From the NCBI GenBank assembly GCA_023634235.1, contig JAMKCF010000020.1, forward strand, positions 4,464,001-4,528,000: 64,000 bases of DNA, given 5' to 3'. The number at the start of each line of letters is the position of its first letter. Position 1 is the stretch's first letter. Shown here piece by piece: positions 50,501 through 62,500 of the stretch. The stretch comes from Pisaster brevispinus. Lineage: Eukaryota > Echinodermata > Asteroidea > Forcipulatida > Asteriidae. Position numbers and translations under genes: made by a program. A model generated the notes under the pieces. That model was not told where the DNA came from and did not search any database. It was given only the letters and a program-made list of their open reading frames with translations.

Positions 50501-53500
50501 TATTATTGTTTTCAGAAAACAATTTCATGCAGTTTTCCCTATTTTTTAGCTCACAGAGCGTGCAACGAAGACGAATTCCGCTGCAAAAATGGTCAATGTA
50601 TTGACGCCTGGCGGCGCTGTTTTGCTGACGTGGATGACGAAAAATATGGTTGTGTGGATAACTCACATCTTAAGAATTGCCGTAAGCAGCTATTGATGAC
50701 TTTCTATCAATAAATCTAAAGATATCTTCGTGATCATGTCTATTTCGGTCAGACTTAAGTGGAAGTATCAAAAATATATTATTAAAGGTTGTGCTCAACA
50801 TTGGTTAGAGCATCATATTATGGGAAAGCTCCAGGGAGAAACTCAAATGAAACATCCTTTTCATCTGACAAGTCACACCTGTTATATCCCTGTTATTCCT
50901 TTTCCAAACAGTGGACATAATTGAATCTTGCACAAACCAGTAGAGGGCTGCTGACTGCCCTAGGCAGATTAACTGCTCATCCATTAAGTTTAATTGGTGA
51001 AAAGGATGAATAGTTTCCAAGTTTTGTTTCAGGAGTTTGATTTAGATATTATCTCAATTTTCTAAAATGTAACAACCTGGAAGTTCAAAGGTTTGCATCT
51101 CTAGATCACTCCCGATTTTTTTATTTTTTCATTGGTATATTTTTCAGGGTAATGTTTTTGTTGTACCTTAAACTTGGTTTGGTGTTTGACAATGCAGGTG
51201 ATTTTGAGTGTTTGAACGGAACTTTCAAGTGCACACGATCCCATTGTATATCAGAATCCCTCATCTGTAACAGGAAACTTGACTGCATTGAGTCCTGGTC
51301 AGACGAAGCACTAGCCGCATGCTGTGAGTTTTTGGACACATTTTCTTTCCATATTTGATGTACACAGCTATTTTGTTTATAATTTGGACTTTAGTCTGTT
51401 GAAATTCTTCTTAATTTGCCTTTCAACAGAATTGTATTCTCCGCCGTTAAAATAGCATGACAAGAAATTGTATCTAACGGCAAAATAAACATCTTGTTTT
51501 TGGAACTGTTCGATCGTTTTCATCCTGTATAATTGTAGACTTATGCAATAAATTACAAGCAATTTCACAACTTTCAAAGTGGCTGCCGTTGCTTGTTACT
51601 CTCCCAATATTTTTTTCCAAGGACAAATATGCGATGGCCATATAGCTAAAATATCTTTCTCATCACATACTCTGAACGTGTGCCAAAATTCCATGCTTGT
51701 TACAACCACTAGTGCCCAATTCCACAGAGCTGCTTAGGCAGACAATATTGCTTAACAATTTTCTGCTAAGCAAAAATAAGCAGAATACCAGTCACAAAAT
51801 TGCACATGTGGTATAGTAAGTTGGCTGGTCATCTTATTCGGTTAAGCATAATTTTGTTGTGCTAAGCTTCTTTGTGTGCTTAAGCAGCTTTAAGAAATTG
51901 GGCGCTGGCCTCTGGACACTGGGCGCGCTTGGTGGTCGGGTTCCAATTTTATAGAGCACAGAAACTAGCTCAGCACAACAAAATTATGCTTACCAGAAAA
52001 AGGTTACTAGATTAAATACCATTCCACATGTAGCATTTGTGACTGGTATCCTGCTTACTGTTGCTTAAAGAAATTTTTTAAGCAGTATTTTCTGCTTAAG
52101 CAGCTCTATGAATTGGAACCTGGGCCCAATTTCATATTAAGGTTTCCAGCCAAACTACCATGTCGCTAGTAAAGTTTGAATAAAACTGATACCCTGCTCA
52201 TGATGTCTGCTTAGCAAAAAAATTGTTAAGCAGTATTTTCTGCGTAAACAGCTCTATGAGATTGTTGGGCCCATTTCGAAATCAAGCAGTGGGTACCACA
52301 AACATCGATTACATTAAGAAAAAAATTGTTTTCCAACTTGTAACAATCCTAAACCTTAATGTATGACTTTTTAGCTTTGAAGAAGACAAATACAAATCCA
52401 AGTTTCGATTCCAGACAGTCACTGAAGGACACCAACTTATATGAAAACAAAGCGGAATCTATTTTTCATTTTGCTTTTGTTTGATGTTTCATGGCAACAG
52501 CTCAGGAGTGCTCCGCAGAAGGCTGCAACTGCACTGGGCCGGTCCAGAACTGTGAAAACCTGGACTTGAACAGAATTCTACTTGACCCTGACCATTATGA
52601 TGTCAGGGGTAAAACACACTTGTGAGTACGATTTATACGCTCCTACCCTTACAAAAAGTACCATGGTTGTACCATTTCCATGGTGCAACCATGGTACATT
52701 GTTCCATGGTACAACCATGGTAGTACCATGGTTTTACCATGGTAATGGTACAACCATGGTACATTGTTCCATGGTTTTACTGTGGTACATTGTACCATGG
52801 CAGAATTTTACTTGACCCTGACCATTATGATGGTAAGGGTAAAACACACCTGTGAGTACAATTTTTACGCTCTTAAAGGCAGGGTATGGTGTATCCCAAC
52901 ACATGTAGCCCTTACCTTAAAGTGGCTGTTAGGCCTTGTGAGTTGGGCGATATCTCATTAAAAAAATATTTAATCTGAAGATATGTTATTGAAGGTATTC
53001 AAGGGGCTGTGTCGTCTAGATCATAGTCTGCTTCTGGCGGGGCATTGAAAAATCAACTCTCACCAATTTACTCACCACACTTGCATGTTAACTGCACATC
53101 ACAAACAAAAGCTTTAAATGGCACCATCAACATTATCGTGCGCGCATGTGCAGTAACTGGGTGAGAATTCAGAATTCAACATCTGGCCACAGACTCTCTG
53201 ATCAAGATGACACAGCCCCTTTAAGGCTCTAAGTTTATATATTTCACAGACATACTTTTCTGTTTTGCTAATGTATTTCTCAATTTGTTTTTACCAACTT
53301 GCAGTCTCCTGGCTGGCAACCATTTAGGTTTTCTACTGGAGAATGAAACGGCATTGGCAGGAGTGAGAGGAATAATCTATCTGTAAGTAAAAAACATACT
53401 GCTTCACTCTATTTAATGCATTATGGGACAGCTTCAGTCAAGATTTTCTCACTTTCGCCACACAAACTCTGGAAACTATACATCCTTTTCACCATTGGGT

Positions 53501-56500
53501 GTGTTTACATTGAATTACTTCAAGGTCATTAAACTTAATAGATGAGCAGTTAATCTGCCTGGGGCAGTCAGTAACCCTACTGGTTTGTGCACGATCCAAT
53601 TAAGTCCACTGTTTGGAAAAGGAATTACATGTGGATAACAGGTGTTTGTTGTCAGATGAAAAGGATGTTTTATTCTAGCCTCTTTCTTTAATTGAGCTTT
53701 CCCGTAATGTGTATCGTGGCTGAGCGGTTCAGTGCAATTGGACTCAAGTTCTAGTCATCAGGGTGTGGGCTGGAATCCCAGTCATGACACTTTGTGTCTT
53801 TGAGCAAGACACTTAACTATAATTGCTTCTCTTCACCTAGGGGTAAATGGGTACCTGTGAGGGCAGAGGTGGTTCATATTTAGCAGCACAGGCTGTATAC
53901 TCCCAAGGAGCTGAAATGATTGGCCCAGTGATTGACTAGGGGTAATAATGTTAGAGCGCCATGAGCATCAATTGTGTTGGCAGAAATTAGTGTTATTATA
54001 GTGTTATTTTAACACCCTATGATGTAAATTTTGAATCTTTTGGGGTATTTTTACCTGACAACACCCTGGTGTCAATCTTAACACCCCAGTTTTTGCAGTG
54101 TAGCATCACTGAAAGTGTCATGTTATACTGATGACATTTTAAAAACCACACCTTCTATTCTTTTATTCTGCAGAGATCTTTCGGATAATCAAATCTCGTT
54201 TATTAACAGCGCGGCCTTGAAGAATGTACCGAATCTCCATTCATTGTAAGTTCACCAATTGTTCAATCATGTCTTAGTTAATTTGTTTTTACCCTCACAC
54301 CGGTGTGTATTAAACACTGTAAACACAGTACTTACCCTCAAAATACATTAACTAATATTTGTTTGAATTCAATTTTAAACTCACATTAATTTCCACACTT
54401 CATGAAAACTTCCAAGTAATACATAGCCAAAATATTGAATAAATGAAATTTTTTAACAAGACAGAAATTTAAATAAGTATGAACGCATCATTTAGAAGCC
54501 GGGGCTTGTGGTGAGATACCTGACGGACAGACAAACATAGCGTTAAAAGGACAACACAGCTGGGCTCGAACTTTACACTGGACTGCAGGCCCGAGGCCAG
54601 TGATTTTAGTGTTAGGCCAGTAAATTTTCACTGGACCGAAGGGCTGAGGCCAGTGATTTGAGCCCTGGGTCAGTAAGCATATGACCAGACAAGTCCAGCA
54701 GTCTTGTGTTTTTTAATTGAATAACGATACCTCACTGTGTAATATCTTAAATTGACGCGACTTATGTTCAAATGGTGACTTTGATTCTGGAAAAAATCCC
54801 TTTCAGTTCTGTTGAGAAATGAGGCATACATAATACCCATAAAGACAAATGAGATAAATTTTATCTTACCTGTCTTAGTGATTGTTCAAATAAAAGCAGT
54901 ACCATGTAAATGCATGTTAAAGGTACGTTTTTTTCTAATTTTAATTCTGGTCTTGTAAATAAAGATTCTGGTCCAGTACATATTTTGATCTATAAGCCCT
55001 GCGGTCTTGTGGAGTCCCCCCCCCCCCCACCCCAATTTGAGCCCTAGACAGACCGGTTGAACAAAGACAGAAATGATGGCAGGTGAATTGATTGAAACAC
55101 TCTTCCGTTCCGCACTAATTGTTCATTTCGTTTTATCCATTTCAGAATCCTAGCCGACAACAACATTACTGTGTTACAAAGTTATACATTCGCTAACACA
55201 TTCAAGATCAAGGTGCTGTAAGTACTTTGGGGTTACACAAAGAAACGATGACATAAGCGAGATTTGAGCCTAAGACCTCTGGATTAACGTGCCGGTGCTC
55301 TACCAACTGAGCACCGGCACGTTAATCCAGAGGTCACAGGTTCAGATCCTGCTCTTGGTCAAGTTTCTCTGTTCAACCCAAAATTAATTTAACCCAGTCA
55401 GTTACCCTTGTGGTTTATTACTTTTTATGCAATAAAACATGAACAATTACGAAAAGAAGTCGAAGTCTTTTTAGTAAGCAATTTTTAATGAGTGTTTAAA
55501 AACATTTTTTGGGATACTTATTTTAAGAAGTCCATAAGCATTATTATACTTTGTGAAGGACATTTTTATCATACTTGTAAAATCGTGTTTTTCAAATTAA
55601 ATTTGCACTTCTTTGACATAAAAGTGTTTACCTTTATTTAAAAAGTATCTTATTTGATAGTGATAAAGAGAGAGGCTTTTTGCTTAGCTCTCACTCCATC
55701 GCTCAAAATATTTGAAATGAACATAAAATAATAACTTATTTGAAATAATTTAAACAAATAAAGAGTATAGTCAAACTTTTTTTTCCCTAACCTATTTTAA
55801 TACAGCTTTGCAAGATACTCAGAATATTACTTTTATTTGGTTTTTGAGTTTGATTTTCATGAAATTACACCAATTCATTACACCAACTGATTTCCGGCCC
55901 CTTTTTTTTCTTTCTTCGCTGCTCATGGAATTATAATTTTTGCATTTTATAACATGATTTGACATTTCTTTTCGATTTGTAGGAAGCTAAACGGCAATAA
56001 AATCACAACAATTGAAGACAAAGCATTTATAGGACTTCGAGACCTAACTATTTTGTAAGTAACAAGTCAAATTCTGTTTTTTATGCATTTAAAGGTGGGA
56101 AATAAATTGCTGTTTGTCAATGTAATGCTGGTTTATTGACAATATTATAAAGAAACATAGAGTGAAATTCACATTTATAAGTTTCAGCTGAATACAGTTT
56201 TTGCTTGCTGGGAAAACAGCAAAAAGCTGTCACTGTATTTTCAAACAAACGTAGAATCGATCCAGTTAGCGAGGTGACAGTGGGTACCAACCACATCTCT
56301 GGCTGCAGCATTCGCAAACGAACACAAACCTTCAGAAATCTGAGAAACAATTCCTGCATGATTGAAATGTTTTGGGATGAACAAGTTATCCAAATCATAT
56401 TTCTTCAAAGGAAATCCTTTCTCCAAATAGTGTGTACTACCAACAGATGCAGTGCTTCTCACCAAGTGGTTTTTTATGGTCAATAATTTTGTGATCATTT

Positions 56501-59500
56501 ACTAATCTATGACCCTACCTTCAAACCAATTTAAAAGTTTGGCGATCTTCAACACACATTTAAATATTAACTTAATAAATCAGTTCATATTAACTGAATA
56601 AATCAGTTCACATTACCAGTACTGAAACAGTGGTGGAGTTTATTTTCTTGAGAAGAAATTCCTCAAGTGTTATTGAAAAGAAAGGCGTTGTAGTACAGTT
56701 TTATACAGTATCACCAAAAGACATTATGGGGAATTCAAAATACAGTGCCCCTCTAAGAGTTTGCCATTGAAAGGTGAATTTTCAAGAAGGTGGTCGAAGT
56801 AAAATAATTTCAATTCATGCAGTAATGATAAATTTACCCTAAGAAAAGCATGTGAAAGCCTTGCTTATAGGCCCTATGTATCATTTTACTACATGCACAC
56901 CGAAAATGCTTTTGACATAAAGTGTGACTTCCAAGTGGTGAACACCTCTTGCAAATAATTTTGGTTTTTTTATTTGGCTAAAGTGGACTCTTTCTTGGTC
57001 TTGAAATATTGTCGACTCGTTTCACAATATGCTCCAACCATCCCCCCAGGGCCCTGGGCTACCTACTGTTTCACACTGTATTGTGAGTTACCCAAGTGAA
57101 ACACACAAATTGCACATTTTCTGTATTTGATAAGAAACTTCTTATCATCTTTTAAACTTGAATCTTTTAGGGACTTAAGTGGACAAAGCATTACATCGAT
57201 ATACAATGGAGCATTCGAGGGACTTGGCAATTTGGCATCTCTGTAAGTATTCTTATGAAACCTTGCGTATATGCATTACGTCTGTAGTCACTGGTCTAGG
57301 AATGAGCAATTTTCAACAAGATCTATCTTATCTGATGAAGAACTCATGAGGCGTAAACTTGTGGTTTAGGGTGTCACTTCCTGTGAGTTTACTGATACAA
57401 CCGTGGACAAAACTTCACAGGTTCTTGTTTATACAGTGAAGTATTTGGAAAGAGTGTTAATGTTATCATGAAAGCAACTTTGAATCATAAAAGTCGACCA
57501 AATATATCTTGAATCGAAAGAAACAGTAGGATTTTCTCTCTGCTCTTCAGCATTTTGATTATTTGACACCAGCAGTAGACTTGTGGGTCAGGATCACTGG
57601 CCCTAGGGAAGTGGGTTCACAGCTGATAAGAGCCACAGTGACCTGTGAGTAGAATTCAGAGATCTTGGTTAATTGGAAACTCACGTATTGAGCAAGTTGT
57701 CTTCAAACAAATTTTAAAAGAAAGACATTTGTAAGTTAACTTTAAATGTGTTGACTACAAGTGAGCGCTTCACTTTGAATCTAAAATTGTCCTGTGGCTG
57801 ATCTCACAAAGCACTAAGATTTTCAGTATTACCATAGTGATTTGTAATAAGACATCACACTTTGCTTAGGAGTTAATGATTGATTCGCAGCTAATATCAA
57901 TCTTAGCTCTTTGTGAAAATCAGCCCCAGGTCAAGCTTTTACGTACAAGAGACAACATAGAGCATGCAGGATTTCCAATGGATAAGTATTGATTTCTCAA
58001 GGGTACCCCTCTGTGCCGATCTGGAGGCATTACGAGAAAGCTCCATTAAATAAAGAGGCTAAAAAAAACATCCTTTTCGTCTGACAGATTACACCTGCTA
58101 TCTCCATGTAATTCCTTTTCCAAACAGTGGACATTTTTGGATCATGCACAACTCAGTAGTGGTGCTGACTATCCCAGGCAGATAAACTGCTCATCCATTA
58201 AGTTTAGTGACCCAAGTAATTCAATGTAAACACACCTAATGGGTGAAAAGGGTGAATAGTTTCTGAGTTTTGTGGCAAAAACTAGGAGACTCTTTAATGG
58301 AGCTTTCCCGTAATGGTTTGCTGTGTAAAGGCTTTCCATGGAAAATGTCATAGAGCAACACTTGTGTGAGGTTTTTAAAACTTGAATGTTCACTCTTAAA
58401 TTGACCTGGATTCCGGGCTCCGGGGTGCTTGACCTTTTTCCGGTTCAGGCTGACCAAGAAATTGGTTTAAAAAGTTAATTCTAACCAAAGTTCTGCGCCA
58501 ATTTGACCCATTTTGGGGTCATTTTGACACATATTCCGTGCCAAACCGATCCCGAAATGGTGAGGGCTTATAGTTAAACATTTCTTACACTTTTTGATTT
58601 TGCTGTCGCTTTTTTTCCCCCCAACAGAAATTTATCTGGAAACAATATAACGGATATCCCTCAAAGTGCATTCTTTGGACTTAACAAGCTGGTAGTTTTG
58701 TAAGTGTAAAGTTTAGTTGTTGTTTTTTTACACCCGATTTAGACACGCGCTCCAGAGTCGGGCCGAACCAAATGGATTAGGATTGACTCTGGGTCGACCC
58801 AAATAAAATTTGCTTTCAGACAGGCGAACTTAACTTAATGTTTACGTTAGGTTCGGCTCATGAAAAGATCAACGTCTGAAACCAAGGTGCTCCAGAGTCG
58901 TTCCAAACGATTTCACAGTCGATCTTTCGACTTCCAGCGCATACAGTCGCTCCTAACTGTTTCAGACGTCAAACTTTTCATGTACTTAATTAAATAATTT
59001 GGTTCGGCTCGACTCTATAGCGCCTGTCTGAAGCTGGTTTTACCTTCCTTTGTCACCAAACAATTCGTTGCATTTTACCTTCGACCGTTGTGAGGAAACA
59101 ATTTTTTTCTCAGTTCCCTCCAATGATGTTTTCTAGGTGCGCAGCTGTAATACTGGGTTCTTCATTATATCATGCCAGTAGATGCGTGTCAACAAGCTCA
59201 TTATACATTTTTTTATTGAATGCAGAGCTATCTATTTTTGAATTATGAAACCCATTTATGTAGCCCCTATAATGGTTTATTAGGAACTGCGGCACAGTCA
59301 GCAGCCACTGCCAGAAACACCGGGGCAAACCCGTTCTCTTAGTTATAAACCGAACTGGGTTACATGCATTACACAAAACAAGGGACACAACAACTTCAAG
59401 CTACTTCAATGCTGTCAAGTACGGCAGATATTAACTGTTTATACAATGTTTATGGAAAGTGTCTTCCTAATACAAACCTAACATATTACGTATTACAGAA

Positions 59501-62500
59501 TAATTGTTGATTTAACTTACAATTTTTGGATTTGTGTCTTTTCTTTTTCAGAGATATTTCCAACAATAATCTAGAATTCATTCATGACAGAGCATTCTTC
59601 GGTCTTCCCAATTTACAAGAGTTGTGAGTTTACTTTCTTTTCCGGGTTTAGAAATACTTATTTTGTAAGACACCGGATTTAGATTATGGATTGTTTTGTG
59701 CAACAAATCAAAACTATGAGCACATAGTCCGACCTGAACTCAATGTTTTGGGTTCAATTTATCCCATATTCTACGAATTGTTGTTTTCTGTAACATATTT
59801 CCCTCTGAAATGAATCTGAAAATGCAGACTGCTACCCCAAACCAGACGAGTTTTCTTCTGAAAATGCATCTGAAAAGCTTTGTTTTAAATGCAACAGCTG
59901 ATTTCGGTTTTACAACCCAAATTAAGGACAATGTGTTTACATTCTGGAAAATGGTTTTTCAGTATTTTTTTGTGGCTCACAAAATGGATTGAGCACAAAT
60001 TTTCACAGGCTTCTTATTTCATGTATGGTTGATAGCACAAAACATAAACACAGTCTGTGACTATTTTGTCAGTTCTACCAATCCCGAATAAGACCATTTA
60101 AGTGAGGAATATGTGAGTTTTTTTTTAACTGGTGTGATATTTTCAATTCTTCTCAACAAGACACACAGATGCATATCGCTTCTGTTGTATGGCAAAACAT
60201 GTGAAAGACTGCTACCCCAAACCAGACGAGTTTTCTTCTTGCGAGGACCTGATGGCAAACGTATTCCTCCGCGGATCTATATGGGTGATCGGGATAATCG
60301 CCTCTGTCGGCAACCTGGTGGTGATCATGATGAGGATGAACAGCAAGAGGGATAACAGGGTAAGTGTCGATCAGAGAATTCTCCCCAAATTATTTGAATT
60401 GAAGGAAAGGGTGTACCTTCGGTAATCACTCCACAAGTTAATGACCATAGAAACTTACTTGGTAAAGAGCACTGGAGAGCTATTGAAAATAATGTTAGCA
60501 ACAACCCCCTTTGAAGTTTCAGAGAAATAATAATACATTCAATCCATGCATCATGCACCAACATGTCTGCACATCTGTGCAGATTTAACGTTCCACCTTA
60601 TGACAAAAGCACTCGAAAACATCGGGATGTCGGCAGCGGCATCGTCGCCGAAGACTCTATTTTGCCACATTTATTTTAAACAATAATTTATTTAAGTCAA
60701 TTTTCAACCTTCAAGTCATTTATTGCGCAAGTCAAGTCTCAAGTCATTTTCCCTCAAGTCAAGGCAAGTCACAAGTCAATAAAATTGGCAACTCGAGTCA
60801 ATAACACTGCTGATTAGTTTCGAAAGTTAAGTCTTGAAATGTCCTTGTTTATCAATCGTGTGAACATCTGTTCTGTCATTGTACATGAAAGAGTGTGTGT
60901 GTTAGTAGACCTCGCAATGTGCGCATGGTTCATTGCTGGCTGCCACTTCATAAAAACTGATAAGAACGCCTTTATTATATTCATAATTATTTAATTTTTA
61001 ATCTTGTGGATTTGGTTTTTATAATATTAACCAACCGGATTTCTGGGGGAACTTTTGCCAAGTTGCTTTGCTATGTTCCTTTGCTCATAAGCATGGCATA
61101 CTGTTCTCGTTTCTGAAACATTTTCCCTTTGATGTTTTACTATTGGCATTTGATATAGCAAATCAGCGTATACAAAACATTTCCTACCATATGGCAAACT
61201 GTGTACAAATTTCTTCTGATAGTGCCCTCTTTTGAATCAATCTCCTTCAGCCCATGTTAGTTTACCATAATTGGGGACAGTATCTCCGGTGGAGATTTCC
61301 CTATCACACCGGCCACAGACGTCGATTTATAAACTATTAAACATCCTAAGTGTAAATTTGAAGTGAATTTGATCGTCCGGAAAACTACTTGAGTTTTTAC
61401 CATAACACGAATTTGCCTTGTTGGACAAAGAAGTGGGGAACGATTAGTTTGGAAACGACGCTGCGAAGCGTCCAATAACTATCCATTTTGGACGGGCGCT
61501 TGTTCAATATTTAATTTAGGTGCGCCGCAGCAGGAAATACTTGACAAAGATAATGGAGTACACATGTTGAACAATCAAAGACGCTACAAAGCGTCCAATA
61601 ACTATCCATATTGGACGGGCGCCTGTTCAATATTTAATTTAGGAGCGCCGCAACAGTACATAGGCCTGAGTTTGTTTTCACATTCAAACCGGGGACCTAT
61701 AACAAAAGAGGACAATAGGGTCCCCGGTTGGGTAAAGGTCCCCAGTTGGAAATCGTGTACAAAACCAATGGGAGCTGTTGCCAAAAAGTTAAAGTCCAAA
61801 CAAAAGAGGGACAATAGGAGGTCCCCGATTGGAGGTGTTTACACACTTGTGTGTGTGTGTGTGTGTATTATGATCATTATTGAGACAAGGATTATAACAA
61901 TTACGGTTCCAGCCTAGCATGATAGAAGTCCGTTATTTTTGTGTGTACGTTTCTCTGTGTTTCATTGCTCAACAGAGCCCCTTGTGCGAACAGTTCCCTG
62001 ATATGGTTGGGCCAACTTGGGTAAATATTGCCAAATCAGTTCTGGTCAAGCTTGCATTGTTGGTTTGCGGAAACATAAAAAACTATCGAAAATTTCAGGG
62101 TATTGATACGAACCACTAAAAAGGATATTTGAAAAAATAAAGATAATTAGAGCATTGTGTAACGCAACATGAACCCAATGTTATTTTAGCTATGTTACTT
62201 TACGACTAGATTAGTATGTTACTGTTCTCACAGAGGACAATGTACTTCCATTACCATTGCTTTATTAACCTAACAAACATTAACAATGTTGTCCGATGTT
62301 TGTGGCGGATCCAAACGGGATATAATGAAATACGGGAACCATGAGTAGCAAAAGAAAAGTTTTCCCCAACATTCACAACCTGTATGAATGGGAGACTTTG
62401 GAACGCTAAAGGTGGCAGCAGACTTTGATTAATTTCCATTGTTTATGTAGTTCTGAGCATGCGCACCGAGAACAAAGGATTCACCTGGTAAGTCTGCTGC

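Noticed and set aside
52606..52615. Donors GTCAGG and GTAAAA inside exon 13
   Set aside because: They give phase 0 or phase 1, neither of which opens the LRR frame of exon 14. GTGAGT at 52622 gives phase 2 and a continuous frame.
59810..59992. 60-codon frame over the copied exon 21 fragment
   Set aside because: The copied 34 bases are read in a different frame from exon 21 and have no splice sites, so it is not an alternative hinge exon.
60161..60168. Acceptor 'acacacag' for exon 21
   Set aside because: With the phase 2 donor of exon 20 it shifts the frame and loses the FCC...[10 protein letters not shown] hinge. The acceptor 'caacaag' at 60160 keeps it.
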